A stretch of DNA of 49,203 nucleotides from Bacteroidales bacterium (GCA_016935615.1 JAFGQO010000020.1:1-49203); one strand, 5' to 3'; counted from the stretch's first letter, positions 1-9,848 are shown. Notes: generated from the sequence alone by a model not told the origin. Made by a program: numbers and translations.

Positions 1-2
1 AG

Positions 3-464
3 ATCTTTGTTATTCCGGGCTTTGGAGTAGCTGGTATTTCAGGTATTATGCTGGTACTTGTGAGTCTTACAATGAGTGTTATCGATAATGTGGTTTTTGA
101 ATTTGAAGGGATAGATGCTCTGATAAAAGTCGCTAAAGTATTTGCCCGGATTTTAATAACAGTTCTTGTATCCTTCTTTCTTTCTATTTGGCTTAGCCGT
201 AAGGTAGGAACATCAAATTTTTTCAAAGGGATATCTCTGGCGGCAGAACAGGATAAATCTCAGGGATATATCGGGATTGACACGCATCAGAAGGAAATGA
301 TAGGCAAAACAGGTATTGCTTATACTGTATTACGACCATCAGGAAGAGTTAAGATCGAAGGAGAAATATTTGATGCAAAGGCAGAAATCGGTTTCATTGA
401 TAAAAATGATCAGGTAAAAGTAGTTCGTGATGAAGCTGGTCAGCTATATGTAATAAAAATCTGA
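3..464 (+). CDS. NfeD-like membrane protein, 3' end only (cut by window edge)
   Basis: The reading frame is open from base 3 with no stop, so the gene begins before the window; an internal ATG at 48 is not the true start. What remains is 153 residues. The first part is hydrophobic (an IPGFGVAGISG-type segment and a second membrane segment around residues 40-65), which is typical of the NfeD transmembrane core. The last ~60 residues form a small beta-rich domain beginning at IGKTGIA and ending VIKI, matching the soluble OB-fold domain that closes NfeD proteins. In full-length members a ClpP-class serine protease domain lies upstream; it cannot be seen here. The family works in the membrane, often beside a stomatin-like partner. 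It is followed 33 bp later by mltG in the same direction. Family call is confident; presence of the protease half is unknown. Confidence 0.8.
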   Translation: MFVIPGFGVAGISGIMLVLVSLTMSVIDNVVFEFEGIDALIKVAKVFARILITVLVSFFLSIWLSRKVGTSNFFKGISLAAEQDKSQGYIGIDTHQKEMIGKTGIAYTVLRPSGRVKIEGEIFDAKAEIGFIDKNDQVKVVRDEAGQLYVIKI

Positions 465-497
465 TATTGAGGTTATTTAATCATAAGAGGTATTCCT

Positions 498-1544
498 ATG
501 AGTGAACACGTTTGGTTGAAACGCGTTAGTTATTTTCTCCTTATCATATTGTTAATAGGCGGCATTAAGGGTTTTACTTTATATCGCAGAGCTTTTGCGC
601 CGAACATTTACACAAAAGACAAAAAGGATACATACTTGTATATTCCGACCGGATCAACTTATGAGGATGTTCTTAAACTGATCAACGAAAAGAAACTCAT
701 TAAAAACTCACAGAGTTTTACCTGGGCTTCCAGAAAAAAAAATTATCCGAATCATGTTAATCCGGGATGTTATAAGGTGAAAAACCGGATGAGCAATAAT
801 GAATTTATTAATATGCTTCGTTCCGGAAGACAAGACCCTGTTATGTTAACATTCAATAATCTTCGTACCGAGAAGCAATTAGCAAAACGACTTTCCGACC
901 AGTTGGAAATTGATTCGCCCTCAATCATGAAATTTTTTAACTCTGATTCGATAGCCAGGTCGTACGGATTTGATAAATATACTCTCAGATGCATTTTTAT
1001 CCCCAACACTTACGAGGTATACTGGAATATTTCTGCTGAATCATTATTTCAGAGAATGCTCTCTGAATACGATAGTTTCTGGACATGGAAGAGAAAAAAC
1101 AAGGCAGAACAGATAGGATTGACCAAAGAAGAAGTGATAACCCTGGCATCAATCGTCAATGAGGAAACACGAAAAGACAATGAAAAAAGCAGAATTGCCG
1201 GAGTTTATATGAATCGCTTGCACAAAGGGATACGTCTTCATGCCGATCCTACAGTTATTTATGCAATTGGGAACTTCTCAATGCAGCGTGTCTTAAGAAA
1301 ACATTATAAAATAGATTCTCCTTACAATACCTATAAGTTTGAAGGTTTGCCTCCCGGTCCGATTTGTTTTCCTGAAATTTCTTCTATTGATGCAGTCTTA
1401 AATTATGAGAAACATAACTATTTGTATTTTTGTGCAAAACCGGATTTTTCAGGATACCACAATTTTGCAAAAACGCTGAAAGAACATAACCGAAATGCGG
1501 AATTGTATCGCCGGGAGCTGAATAAACGAAGAATATACCGTTAG
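498..1544 (+). CDS. mltG: Endolytic murein transglycosylase MltG (YceG-like)
   Basis: This 348-residue protein has one N-terminal membrane segment (about residues 11-27) followed by an extracytoplasmic YceG/MltG domain. MltG cleaves nascent peptidoglycan glycan strands and is thought to set their length. The family signature sits at residues 216-255: LASIVNEET followed by VYMNRL, a LHADPTVIYA stretch and later GLPPGPICFP. One of the glutamates at 222/223 corresponds to the catalytic Glu of the family. A LysM-like segment (TYEDVLKLINEKKLI) precedes the catalytic part, as in other MltG proteins, and the length is normal. The ATG at 498 directly precedes the membrane anchor and no better start is seen. 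It may be co-transcribed with the NfeD-like gene and with the phosphohexomutase 70 bp downstream. Confidence 0.95.
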   Translation: MSEHVWLKRVSYFLLIILLIGGIKGFTLYRRAFAPNIYTKDKKDTYLYIPTGSTYEDVLKLINEKKLIKNSQSFTWASRKKNYPNHVNPGCYKVKNRMSNNEFINMLRSGRQDPVMLTFNNLRTEKQLAKRLSDQLEIDSPSIMKFFNSDSIARSYGFDKYTLRCIFIPNTYEVYWNISAESLFQRMLSEYDSFWTWKRKNKAEQIGLTKEEVITLASIVNEETRKDNEKSRIAGVYMNRLHKGIRLHADPTVIYAIGNFSMQRVLRKHYKIDSPYNTYKFEGLPPGPICFPEISSIDAVLNYEKHNYLYFCAKPDFSGYHNFAKTLKEHNRNAELYRRELNKRRIYR

Positions 1545-1614
1545 ATTGTCAATAAATAATAGCATATTCGATGGCATAATGTTACACCGATTTTTATTTT
1601 TATTGAAAAAATAA

Positions 1615-3024
1615 ATGGATAAAATCAGATTCGGCACGGATGGTTGGAGAGGGGTAATAGCAAAAGATTTCACTCTGGCTAATGTAGCGAAATTTGCTTA
1701 TGGACTTGCGCGATGGCTTATTGGCAAATTTCCTAATCCTTCTGCAGTTATTGGCTATGATAGTCGTTTCGGTGGTGAAATGTTCATGGAAGCCATTGCA
1801 AAAATATTGGCATCGAAAAACATCAGGGTATATATCTCTGAAAATTTTGTATCAACACCCATGGTGTCGTTAGGAGTTGTCAAACTGAAATCCAATTGCG
1901 GAGTAATGATTACTGCCAGTCATAATTCGGCTGAATACAATGGGATAAAGCTTAAATCAGATTTTGGAGGTCCCATGCCGGACACGGATGTAAGGGATAT
2001 TGAAAACCTGATTTCCAGCGAATATGAATTTGATCTTGAAATGCTGAACTGGAATTATTTCATTGAGAGAGGTTTGATACAGTATATCAACCTGGAATCG
2101 ATTTACCTGAAAAATATTTATGACCATTTTGATATTGATAAAATAATCAATTCAAAACTTTGTTTTGTATTTGATGCGATGTATGGAAGTGCTCAGAATA
2201 CCTTTAAGAAACTAATGCCTGATATCAGAATGTTACGATGCGAATACAATCCATCATTTCTGGGAATTTCTCCTGAACCTTTGCCGAAAAACCTTCATCT
2301 GCTTGAAGAATATATCCTGAAAAAAAAGGATATTGACTGCGCACTTGCAGTAGATGGAGATGGAGATCGCATAGCTTTGTTCGATGAAAATGCAACTTAT
2401 ATCGACAGCCATAATGTTTTTCTCCTTGTAATACATTATCTGGCAGGCTATAAAAAACTGAAAGGGAAAGTGATTGCAGGTTTTTCACTGACACATAAAC
2501 TCGAGAAATTATGCTCACATTATCATTTGAAAGTTATTCGCACACCAATCGGGTTTAGAGAGTTTTCTCATTTTATTATAAATGAAGAAGTTTTGGCTGC
2601 CGGAGAAGAATCCGGAGGAATTGCAACCGGGTCATATCTGCCTGAGAGAGATGGTGTATGGATTGGGATTACAATTTGGAGCTGGCTTGCCGAATCGGGG
2701 AAAAAGCTCAGTGAATTGATGCATGAAGTACATGAAATAACGGGAACGTTTGCTTATGAAAGGATGGATCTGGAGTTGAATAAAAATATCCGGAACAAAG
2801 TTATTGAGGAATGCAGGCAACAGAAGTATACCAAATTTGGTGAGTTTGCTGTTTCCAAAACAGAAGATCTTGACGGATACAAATATTACCTTGACAAAGA
2901 ACGGTGGGTTATGATCAGAGCTTCAGGTACAGAGCCTGTAATCAGGATTTATGCTGAAGCAGAAAACAGAGAAATTGTTTCTTCTGTAATTAATGCTGTT
3001 GTGAATACAATTCAAATTGTATGA
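1615..3024 (+). CDS. Phosphoglucomutase/phosphomannomutase family protein
   Basis: This is an alpha-D-phosphohexomutase of 469 residues, the usual length for the family, which interconverts hexose 1- and 6-phosphates in the cytoplasm. All four family signatures are visible: the phosphoserine loop TASHNSAEYNG near residue 100, the Mg-binding VDGDGDR loop near 247, the sugar-binding GEESGGI loop near 330, and the phosphate-binding RASGTEPVIRIY loop near 435. The phosphoserine loop reads TASHNS rather than the more common TASHNP. The N-terminus FGTDGWRG is also typical. Whether the substrate is glucose, mannose or glucosamine phosphate cannot be settled from the sequence. It converges on murB with only a 5-bp gap. 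Neighbouring cell-wall genes (mltG, murB) suggest an envelope precursor role, which is an inference. Confidence 0.93.
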   Translation: MDKIRFGTDGWRGVIAKDFTLANVAKFAYGLARWLIGKFPNPSAVIGYDSRFGGEMFMEAIAKILASKNIRVYISENFVSTPMVSLGVVKLKSNCGVMITASHNSAEYNGIKLKSDFGGPMPDTDVRDIENLISSEYEFDLEMLNWNYFIERGLIQYINLESIYLKNIYDHFDIDKIINSKLCFVFDAMYGSAQNTFKKLMPDIRMLRCEYNPSFLGISPEPLPKNLHLLEEYILKKKDIDCALAVDGDGDRIALFDENATYIDSHNVFLLVIHYLAGYKKLKGKVIAGFSLTHKLEKLCSHYHLKVIRTPIGFREFSHFIINEEVLAAGEESGGIATGSYLPERDGVWIGITIWSWLAESGKKLSELMHEVHEITGTFAYERMDLELNKNIRNKVIEECRQQKYTKFGEFAVSKTEDLDGYKYYLDKERWVMIRASGTEPVIRIYAEAENREIVSSVINAVVNTIQIV

Positions 3025-3029
3025 TTCGT

Positions 3030-4046
3030 TCAGATTACATTTACTTCCGGCTCAAGAACAATACCAAACAATTGATAAACCTTTTCTTTAATAAAATCTG
3101 CAAGTTCCAGGATTTCTTTCCCGGTTGCATTTCCATGGTTAATCAATACAAGTGGCTGGTGATCATGAGTTCCGGCATTTCCGGAACGGATCCCTTTGCA
3201 ACCGGATTTTTCAATTAACCAGGCAGCAGATAATTTGTAATCTCCTTCGGGTGTTTCATATACAGGAATATCCTTCATCCTTTTTTTTAGTTGTTCTATT
3301 ATTTCTATATCAACAACCGGATTTTTAAAATAACTGCCCGCATTGCCTTTTGTTTTCACATCTGGCAATTTGGAGCTTCTTATGTTGCAGATCACAGTTC
3401 GCATCACCGATATGGTTCTTTCTTTTTCATGTTCCAATATCCGTTCGATTTCACCGTAACCGGTTATCAGGGAATGAGGGAATTTTTTCAGTCTGAATAC
3501 AACATGTGTTATAAGAAACTTGGATTTCAGCCTGGTTTTAAATATGCTGCTGCGATAACCAAATTCACATTCAGTATTCTTAAAAGTACAGGTCTTCTTG
3601 TTGGAAAGATCAATGCCAATCACTTTATCAATGACGTCCTTTATTTCTGCTCCATAGGCTCCAATATTTTGTATGGGAGCTGCTCCGACATTTCCGGGTA
3701 TTGCAGACAAGTTTTCCAAACCACCCCATCCATGCAATACAGCGTATTCAACCAGGTTGTCCCAAATTATACCACTTCCAACCTTAAGGATAATCTCTTC
3801 ATTAGTCTCTTCAATCCTATTGATTTCTTCCAGTTTCGGATGGATTATCAAACCGTCAAAGTCTTTTGTGAATAATACATTGCTTCCGCCTCCAAGAATC
3901 AAACTGGGATGTTTCATGAACAGTTTGTCATCGATCAACTCATGCAATTCTGCCAGGGATGAAAACCCGGCAAAATACTTAGCTTTTACGTCTATCCCGA
4001 ATGTATTATATTGTCTGAGTGGAAAGTTTGGTGTAAATTCAATCAT
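3030..4046 (-). CDS. murB: UDP-N-acetylmuramate dehydrogenase MurB
   Basis: MurB is the FAD enzyme that reduces UDP-GlcNAc-enolpyruvate to UDP-MurNAc in peptidoglycan synthesis. The chosen start gives 338 residues. The N-terminus FPLRQYNTFGID is the classic MurB opening. The FAD-binding part carries LGGGSNVLF, then LSAIPGNVGAAPIQNIGAYG and the FGYRSSIFK motif of type I MurB. The C-terminal domain has KGNAGSYFKNP (with the catalytic Ser in the family), SAAWLIEKSGCKG and a final glutamate region LEPEVNVI. An upstream in-frame ATG at 4073 would add nine residues, but the one at 4046 puts the conserved N-terminus in the usual place. It is convergent with the phosphohexomutase and divergent from the glycosyltransferase. 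Confidence 0.95.
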   Translation of the reverse strand: MIEFTPNFPLRQYNTFGIDVKAKYFAGFSSLAELHELIDDKLFMKHPSLILGGGSNVLFTKDFDGLIIHPKLEEINRIEETNEEIILKVGSGIIWDNLVEYAVLHGWGGLENLSAIPGNVGAAPIQNIGAYGAEIKDVIDKVIGIDLSNKKTCTFKNTECEFGYRSSIFKTRLKSKFLITHVVFRLKKFPHSLITGYGEIERILEHEKERTISVMRTVICNIRSSKLPDVKTKGNAGSYFKNPVVDIEIIEQLKKRMKDIPVYETPEGDYKLSAAWLIEKSGCKGIRSGNAGTHDHQPLVLINHGNATGKEILELADFIKEKVYQLFGIVLEPEVNVI

Positions 4047-4123
4047 GTTTTTCAAATTGTCGTAAATATACAATAGTTTTATGGTCTTTAATTTTAAAGA
4101 TTATCATTAAAAATACTACCGGT

Positions 4124-5236
4124 TTGATTCGTGTAATTTCAGTTGTTTCAAATGATATTGTGACCGATAACAGGATCCACAAAATTGCCACATCTCTCAG
4201 CAAGAATGGTTATGATGTTACAATTGTCGGCAGACAGCTGAGAGATTCACTTTCTTTAAATGAACGATCATATCATACAAAGCGACTTCGATTATTAATA
4301 AACAAGGGGCCTCTTTTTTATGTCAACCTGAACCTCAGACTCTTTTTTTATCTTTTGGGTTTCAGCGGGCAGATAATACTGTCCAATGATTTGGATACAT
4401 TGCTTCCATGTTATCTGGTTTCTGTTTTGAAAAGGAAAAAGCTCATATTTGATAGCCATGAATTATTTTCTGAAGTTCCTGAATTGGTTCACAGGCCATT
4501 AATAAAAAAAATATGGTTACTACTTGAAAATTTTCTTTTGAAAAGAATCAAGTTTGGTTTTACAGTTTGTCAGTCCATAGCGAATCATTATCACCAAAAG
4601 TACGGCATCACATTCCATGTGATCAGAAATTTGGCCCGGTTCAGGTATGATCATGAATTCGAAAAAGAAGACAATTCTTCGTCTGAGACAGTGATCATTT
4701 ACCAGGGAGTGCTGAATCTCGGGAGAGGCCTTGAATTGCTGATACAAAGCATGCAGTATTTGACTAATGCGAGACTCTGGCTTTTAGGGAAAGGAGATAT
4801 TGAAAATAAGCTGATACAACTTACCAATACATTAAAACTGACAGATAGAATAGATTTTCTGGGACGTGTATGCCTGGAGAATATATGGGAGTATACATCT
4901 CAGGCGGATATTGGAATTTCCCTTGAGGAAAATCTGGGACTGAATTATCAGTATGCATTGCCTAATAAACTATTTGATTACCTGCAGGCACGGATTCCGG
5001 TAGTAATTTCTGATTTGGTTGAGATGAAAGAAGTTGTTGAAAAATACGATGTTGGGAAAGTCATATATGACAGAAGTCCGGAAAAATTGGCTGTTATACT
5101 AAATGATATGATTAACAATGAGCTGGCAAGCGGTTATTACAATACAAATTTGGAACTGGCAGCACGTGAACTATGCTGGGAACGTGAGGAAGAAAAATTA
5201 CTGAATCTGTTCAGACACGGGAGTAATTCAATATAG
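4124..5236 (+). CDS. Glycosyltransferase family 4-type protein
   Basis: This 370-residue cytoplasmic or membrane-associated glycosyltransferase has a GT-B fold layout. The N-terminal acceptor half starts VISVVSNDIVTDNRIHKIA, typical of the family 4/1 acceptor domain. The C-terminal nucleotide-sugar half starts near residue 190 (IYQGVLNLGRG) and contains WLLGKGD, DRIDFLG and a glutamate-rich ISLEENLGLNYQYALPNK segment matching the donor-binding EX7E region. The start codon is TTG at 4124, chosen because the first residues match the family start and no ATG fits. It probably acts in capsule, O-antigen or exopolysaccharide synthesis, but the sugar and acceptor are unknown. Its 3' end overlaps the convergent DUF2062 gene by 26 bp. 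Confidence 0.87.
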   Translation: MIRVISVVSNDIVTDNRIHKIATSLSKNGYDVTIVGRQLRDSLSLNERSYHTKRLRLLINKGPLFYVNLNLRLFFYLLGFSGQIILSNDLDTLLPCYLVSVLKRKKLIFDSHELFSEVPELVHRPLIKKIWLLLENFLLKRIKFGFTVCQSIANHYHQKYGITFHVIRNLARFRYDHEFEKEDNSSSETVIIYQGVLNLGRGLELLIQSMQYLTNARLWLLGKGDIENKLIQLTNTLKLTDRIDFLGRVCLENIWEYTSQADIGISLEENLGLNYQYALPNKLFDYLQARIPVVISDLVEMKEVVEKYDVGKVIYDRSPEKLAVILNDMINNELASGYYNTNLELAARELCWEREEEKLLNLFRHGSNSI

Positions 5237-5699
5237 GCTTATATCTCCGGATCGTATAAACCAATAGATAATACAAGGCCAGAAAAAGAGGCACAGAAAG
5301 AATCAACCAGATTCCAACGGCGGATAAATTCACCAGCCAAAGATCTTTAAGAGTACCCCAGAAATCGGTTTTAAAAAGTTGGATATATTGATGAACAGTA
5401 AAACTAACTTCGTTTCCTTTTAACAAAGTGTCACCCATTTTCAGGAAAGGTATAAGAAGGGCTATCTGAATAGGATGAACAATGTAATGAGCAATCTGCA
5501 TGGCAACGAAATTTAACCTGAGTGAGAGAGCAATTAATCCCACAATAACAGTAGTAGTTCCGTATAAAGGAATTAAACCAACAGTTATGCCCAATGCCAA
5601 TGAAACAGATAAACGTTCTATGGATATTCCTTCTTTGATTGCTTTTTTGATAGGGGATACAAACTTGCGCTCAGCCCAACCTTTGATCTTCTTCTTCAT
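5211..5699 (-). CDS. DUF2062 domain-containing membrane protein
   Basis: This is a 162-residue inner-membrane protein. After a basic N-terminus (KKKIKGWAERKF) come the DUF2062 hallmark LSLALGITVGLIPLYGTTT-like segment and two to three hydrophobic helices, with a conserved HYIVHPIQ segment in the middle. The biochemical function of DUF2062 is unknown; members are often found beside glycosyltransferases, as here. The end of the gene lies inside the 3' end of the convergent glycosyltransferase gene (26-bp overlap), so the two stops share sequence. The ATG at 5699 fits the basic N-terminal helix. Family assignment is good; no functional claim is made. Confidence 0.85.
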   Translation of the reverse strand: MKKKIKGWAERKFVSPIKKAIKEGISIERLSVSLALGITVGLIPLYGTTTVIVGLIALSLRLNFVAMQIAHYIVHPIQIALLIPFLKMGDTLLKGNEVSFTVHQYIQLFKTDFWGTLKDLWLVNLSAVGIWLILSVPLFLALYYLLVYTIRRYKPILNYSRV

Positions 5700-5888
5700 C
5701 TTCCTTTATTGCAAAATCAATTCTTAATCTTGTTATTTGTTCAGTAAATACGGTTAATTCCTTTTAAAAGTTACCAAAACTAATTGTTTTTTTATTGAGA
5801 AACAAAAATCATACCTAAAATAAATAACAAAATAGAATCCTTTACGTAGGATTATTAATAAAAATTTAATTATTCTTTATATTTGACC

Positions 5889-8800
5889 ATGCGTGTACTG
5901 TTTCTCATTTTAATGATTTGGTATTCTTATTGTATCAACGCACAAATATTCATTAATGAGTTTCTTTCATCAAATGTGAACGGAATTGTTGATGAAGATA
6001 ATGAATACTCTGACTGGATAGAAATATACAATTCAGGTTCGGTTCCGATTGACATCGTAGGATATGCACTTTCAGATGAGATTCTGATTACTGATAAATG
6101 GACATTTCCGGAATACTCCTTCAATTCAGGTGAATATTTGTTAGTATTTGCTTCGGGGAAAGACAGGAAAGAAATAGGGTTGACCTACCAAACCTTAATA
6201 GACTGGGGAGATACATGGAAATATATAGTTCCTGATTCGGAAATAGGGACAGGCTGGCGCTATGCAGGATATGATGCGTCTTCATGGAATACAGGGAGCA
6301 GTGGTTTTGGGTATGAGGATGGGGACGACAACACAGTGATTCCAACTACATTGAGTGTTTTTATCAGGAAGGAGTTTGATATTACTGACCTGTCGAGCAT
6401 TCAAAAACTGATATTGCACATTGATTATGACGATGGATTTGTTGCCTATGTGAATGGACACGAAATTGCAAGGATGAATCTTGGCAATCCGGGAGAAGAA
6501 ATTCCGTTTGATCAGGGAACAAATGACTTGTTGCATGAAGCGGAAATGTATCAGGGAGGCTCTCCTGAATATCATGAAATTACTGATCCCCAGACGATTT
6601 TAGTTGAGGGTACTAATGCAATAGCCATCCAGGGGCACAATGTTAGTCTTACTTCTTCGGATATGTCTCTGATCCCTTTCCTGTCTGTCGGAAGGTTCGG
6701 TTCAGGGCATACCGAGCAGATATCTCCGTATTTATCATTTCCGAACGAAGGTTTGCATACCAATTTTAAATTGAAAGCCGATGGTGAGAGTTTTTATTTG
6801 TTTGATCCTTTGGGTGTACTGGTTGATTCCGTAGGTGCTACCCTGCTGCTTAGCGATGTTTCATACGGAAGAAAACCGGATGGAACGGAAAACTGGTTCT
6901 ATTTCGGAGAACCTACCCCGAAGGGACCGAACAATACAGAGGGAGTCGATCAGCAAACCGGAGATACAGTTGTATTTTCTGTTATTGGTGGAAAGCATTT
7001 GGGAGGCACAACCGTATCACTTTCCTCAAGCGATCCCTCAGATCCTATTTATTATACCCTTGACGGTTCTATACCGGGATCGGATGACAACCTTTATACA
7101 GTACCTCTACAGATAAATACCAGTGCAGTTTTACGGGCAAGAGTGCTGGATCCTTTAAGTTTGCCCGGTCCGGTGGTTACAAATACCTATGCAACAGAAC
7201 TTGATCACGATTTTCCCATTATCTGTGTATCCACTGAGCCTGATAATTTGTGGGATGAGTTTACGGGAATCTATGTTCTAGGGCCGAATGCCGAACCCGA
7301 TTATCCTTATTTTGGAGCCAATTTTTGGCAGGATTGGGAAAAACCGGTTCATTTTGAATTGTACGATGTTTCAGGAGAAAAAAAAATTGATCAGGGAGCA
7401 GGCGCAAAAATATTTGGTGGCTGGTCGCGCGGAAGTGACCAGAAATCCATGTCCCTTTTTGCAAGGAGTCAGTATGGCAAAGGTTCCTTTGAATATAAAT
7501 TCTTTGCAGACAAGCCCATTGAGAAATTTGAAGCTCTTGTATTGCGAAACTCAGGCAATGATAACATGGGACTACAGTTTCATGATGGATTTATGACCGG
7601 ACTGACCAGCAAAATGAATACCGACAGACAAGCTTTTCAGCCATCTGTGTTTTATTTGAATGGTGAGTATTGGGGAATTCTGAACATCAGGGAAAAGGTA
7701 AATGAACATTTTGTAGCGGAAAACCATCATGTAGACCCTGCTTCTGTCAATCTGCTTGAAAATGCCGGAGATATAATTTTCGGAGACAACACGGATTACC
7801 TTGAAATCATCAATTATCTGAATTCACATTCTTCACTTTACGACAACAGTGTTTATGCATGGGTTGCAGATAAAATCGATATTGATAATTTCATCCAGTA
7901 TCAATTAACACAGATCTATATTAACAATCGTGACTGGCCGGGAAATAATATCAAATTCTGGAATACCGGTTCTGTTGAAAGCAAATGGAGATGGATATTA
8001 TTTGATACCGATTTTGGTTATGGGATCTGGGATGTAAACGATTATGCATTGAATACTCTGGAATTTGCTTTAGAGCCAAACGGATCCGGTTGGCCAAATC
8101 CTTCGTGGTCTACCTTATTTTTACGGAGGATGGTTACCAATATCGGATTCAGGTACAATTTTATCAATCAATATTGCGACAGGCTTAACCTGGACTTTTC
8201 ACCATCTGTTGCTATTGCCCAGCTGGATTCATTAAAAGATTTATTTGGCAGTGAAATTGTGTATCATTTCAACCGCTGGTGGGGTTCATATAACAACTGG
8301 AGTTCGAAAATTGAAGATAAAAAAACCTTTGCCCTGAGAAGACCTGATTATTCACGTGCACATATGCAGAGTGTATTCAACCTGGGAAATGAACTACAAA
8401 TCACTATTGATGTATCAGACAGCGATGCCGGAAAAGTAAGGTTGAATTCAATCTATCCTAAAGATTATCCGTTCTCAGGAATATATTTTGAAGATGTTCC
8501 CATCAGAATGACAGCTATCCCAAAGGAAGGGTATAAATTTGTCAGATGGGAAGGAACATTGAACTCAACGAGTATCAGCATTAACTATGACATGTCTGCC
8601 GGTGGTAGTTTTACTGCTGTCTTTGAAGAAGCAGGAAGTTCAGATATTTCTGTTGTTATCAACGAAATCAATTACAATTCTGCACCGAATCTTGACACCA
8701 AGGATTGGATAGAAATCGTAAACAACGGACAGGCAACAGTGAATTTGAACGGTTGGCTGTTAAGTGATACAGGGCCGGATGACGGGTATTACTTCCCATC

Positions 8801-9428
8801 TATGACAATGGCACCTAATGATTATCTGGTGATTTGTCGGGATCTGGAAGCTTTTCGCACATATTATCCCAACCGGCAGAATTCTGTGGGAGATATGCCT
8901 TTTGGCCTGAGCAGCAATGGCGATATGATTCGGTTGTATGACGATGAAGGTTACCTTATGGATGCTGTTGATTATTATATTTATTCCCCGTGGCCTGAAA
9001 ATGCCAATGGAACCGGGGCAACCATTGAGTTAATACATCCTTCGTCCGATAATACAAAAGGTGAAAACTGGCAGGCGGTTGGAATAGGAGGAACTCCCTG
9101 TGAACCAAATACAGGAGTATTGTATCATGAAGAACCAAAAATACCAGATCCCTTAACTTCATCATTTGAATGTTTCCCAAATCCGTTCAGGGATTTTACC
9201 ACAATTCAATTTAATGTATATTTGGACGGAAATTATCGTCTGGAGATTTTTGATATAAACGGAAGACTGGTTGACGTTCTTGTGGATGAATATCTCACCG
9301 GCGGGACTTATTATATTGATTGGTACGGGAACAATCAATACAATGAACATTCCGGGAACGGTATATATACTGTTCGTCTTTCCGATAAGAACAATGTTGA
9401 GACAATTAAATTATTAATACTTAAATAA
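5889..9428 (+). CDS. Large secreted LTD/CotH/InlB-repeat protein with T9SS sorting domain
   Basis: This 1179-residue multidomain surface protein starts at the ATG at 5889; a TTG six bases upstream is also in frame, but the ATG directly opens the signal peptide ending at INAQ. Domains in order: a lamin-tail domain (INEFLSSN ... DWIEIYNSG) interrupted by a galactose-binding-like module with GWRYAGYDASSW and a DDGFVAYVNG motif; a chitobiase-type module (YYTLDGSIPG, about 385-440); a CotH kinase-like domain (about 450-830) with VLRNSGNDN, YWGILNIREK and WILFDTDFGYG; an InlB-B/fibronectin-like repeat (IPKEGYKFVRWEG); a second lamin-tail domain (INEINYNSAPN ... DWIEI); and a C-terminal type A sorting domain beginning CFPNPF. 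CotH proteins are atypical secretory kinases, so kinase activity is possible. It heads a three-gene operon. Confidence 0.9.
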   Translation: MRVLFLILMIWYSYCINAQIFINEFLSSNVNGIVDEDNEYSDWIEIYNSGSVPIDIVGYALSDEILITDKWTFPEYSFNSGEYLLVFASGKDRKEIGLTYQTLIDWGDTWKYIVPDSEIGTGWRYAGYDASSWNTGSSGFGYEDGDDNTVIPTTLSVFIRKEFDITDLSSIQKLILHIDYDDGFVAYVNGHEIARMNLGNPGEEIPFDQGTNDLLHEAEMYQGGSPEYHEITDPQTILVEGTNAIAIQGHNVSLTSSDMSLIPFLSVGRFGSGHTEQISPYLSFPNEGLHTNFKLKADGESFYLFDPLGVLVDSVGATLLLSDVSYGRKPDGTENWFYFGEPTPKGPNNTEGVDQQTGDTVVFSVIGGKHLGGTTVSLSSSDPSDPIYYTLDGSIPGSDDNLYTVPLQINTSAVLRARVLDPLSLPGPVVTNTYATELDHDFPIICVSTEPDNLWDEFTGIYVLGPNAEPDYPYFGANFWQDWEKPVHFELYDVSGEKKIDQGAGAKIFGGWSRGSDQKSMSLFARSQYGKGSFEYKFFADKPIEKFEALVLRNSGNDNMGLQFHDGFMTGLTSKMNTDRQAFQPSVFYLNGEYWGILNIREKVNEHFVAENHHVDPASVNLLENAGDIIFGDNTDYLEIINYLNSHSSLYDNSVYAWVADKIDIDNFIQYQLTQIYINNRDWPGNNIKFWNTGSVESKWRWILFDTDFGYGIWDVNDYALNTLEFALEPNGSGWPNPSWSTLFLRRMVTNIGFRYNFINQYCDRLNLDFSPSVAIAQLDSLKDLFGSEIVYHFNRWWGSYNNWSSKIEDKKTFALRRPDYSRAHMQSVFNLGNELQITIDVSDSDAGKVRLNSIYPKDYPFSGIYFEDVPIRMTAIPKEGYKFVRWEGTLNSTSISINYDMSAGGSFTAVFEEAGSSDISVVINEINYNSAPNLDTKDWIEIVNNGQATVNLNGWLLSDTGPDDGYYFPSMTMAPNDYLVICRDLEAFRTYYPNRQNSVGDMPFGLSSNGDMIRLYDDEGYLMDAVDYYIYSPWPENANGTGATIELIHPSSDNTKGENWQAVGIGGTPCEPNTGVLYHEEPKIPDPLTSSFECFPNPFRDFTTIQFNVYLDGNYRLEIFDINGRLVDVLVDEYLTGGTYYIDWYGNNQYNEHSGNGIYTVRLSDKNNVETIKLLILK

Positions 9429-9437
9429 TAAGAATCG

Positions 9438-9848
9438 ATGAAAACTATTACTACTTTTTTTCTTATCCTTTTTCTTGGTATAGGATTTACTGCTTGTGAG
9501 AAAGATCCGGGCAAAGGAGGAACTTCAACAATACGGGGTAAAGTAATAATCAGGGAATACAACCGTGATTTTACAATTCAGAAAGTTCCTGATTATCCCG
9601 GAGCAAAAGAAGATGTTTTTATTATTTATGGTGATGATGCGGTGTATGGAGATAAGTTTGAAACCAATTATAATGGAGTATACGAATTTAATTATTTGAG
9701 AGAAGGAAGTTATACCGTTTTTGCTTATTCAAAAGATTCAACAAAGAATTATGATTTAACATCAGAAGAAATTCCTGTGATACGGCAGGTTGAAATTACT
9801 GCTAAAAATCAAACCGTTGAGGTTCCGGATATCATTGTCCTTAAATAG
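9438..9848 (+). CDS. Small predicted lipoprotein with a prealbumin/CNA-B-like fold
   Basis: This 136-residue protein begins with a lipoprotein signal peptide whose lipobox is GFTAC, giving a mature N-terminal cysteine at residue 20. The body (TSTIRGKVIIREYN ... YNGVYEFNYLREGSYTVFAYS ... IPVIRQVEI) has the alternating pattern of a carboxypeptidase-regulatory or CNA-B-like beta sandwich, commonly seen in Bacteroidota lipoproteins. No catalytic residues are apparent. It begins 9 bp after the CotH-type gene and ends 14 bp before the DUF2490 gene, so the three are almost certainly one transcript. It may anchor or partner the large secreted protein, which is an inference from position only. Confidence 0.8.
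   Translation: MKTITTFFLILFLGIGFTACEKDPGKGGTSTIRGKVIIREYNRDFTIQKVPDYPGAKEDVFIIYGDDAVYGDKFETNYNGVYEFNYLREGSYTVFAYSKDSTKNYDLTSEEIPVIRQVEITAKNQTVEVPDIIVLK

Noticed and set aside
3291..3875. 194-codon plus-strand open frame
   Set aside because: It lies wholly antisense to murB, which has all its family motifs; the translated product looks random.
5878..5885. TATATTTG as the promoter -7 box of the CotH-type gene
   Set aside because: It matches TAnnTTTG but lies only 3 bp before the ATG and no TTG is found at the -33 position, so it would need a leaderless mRNA.
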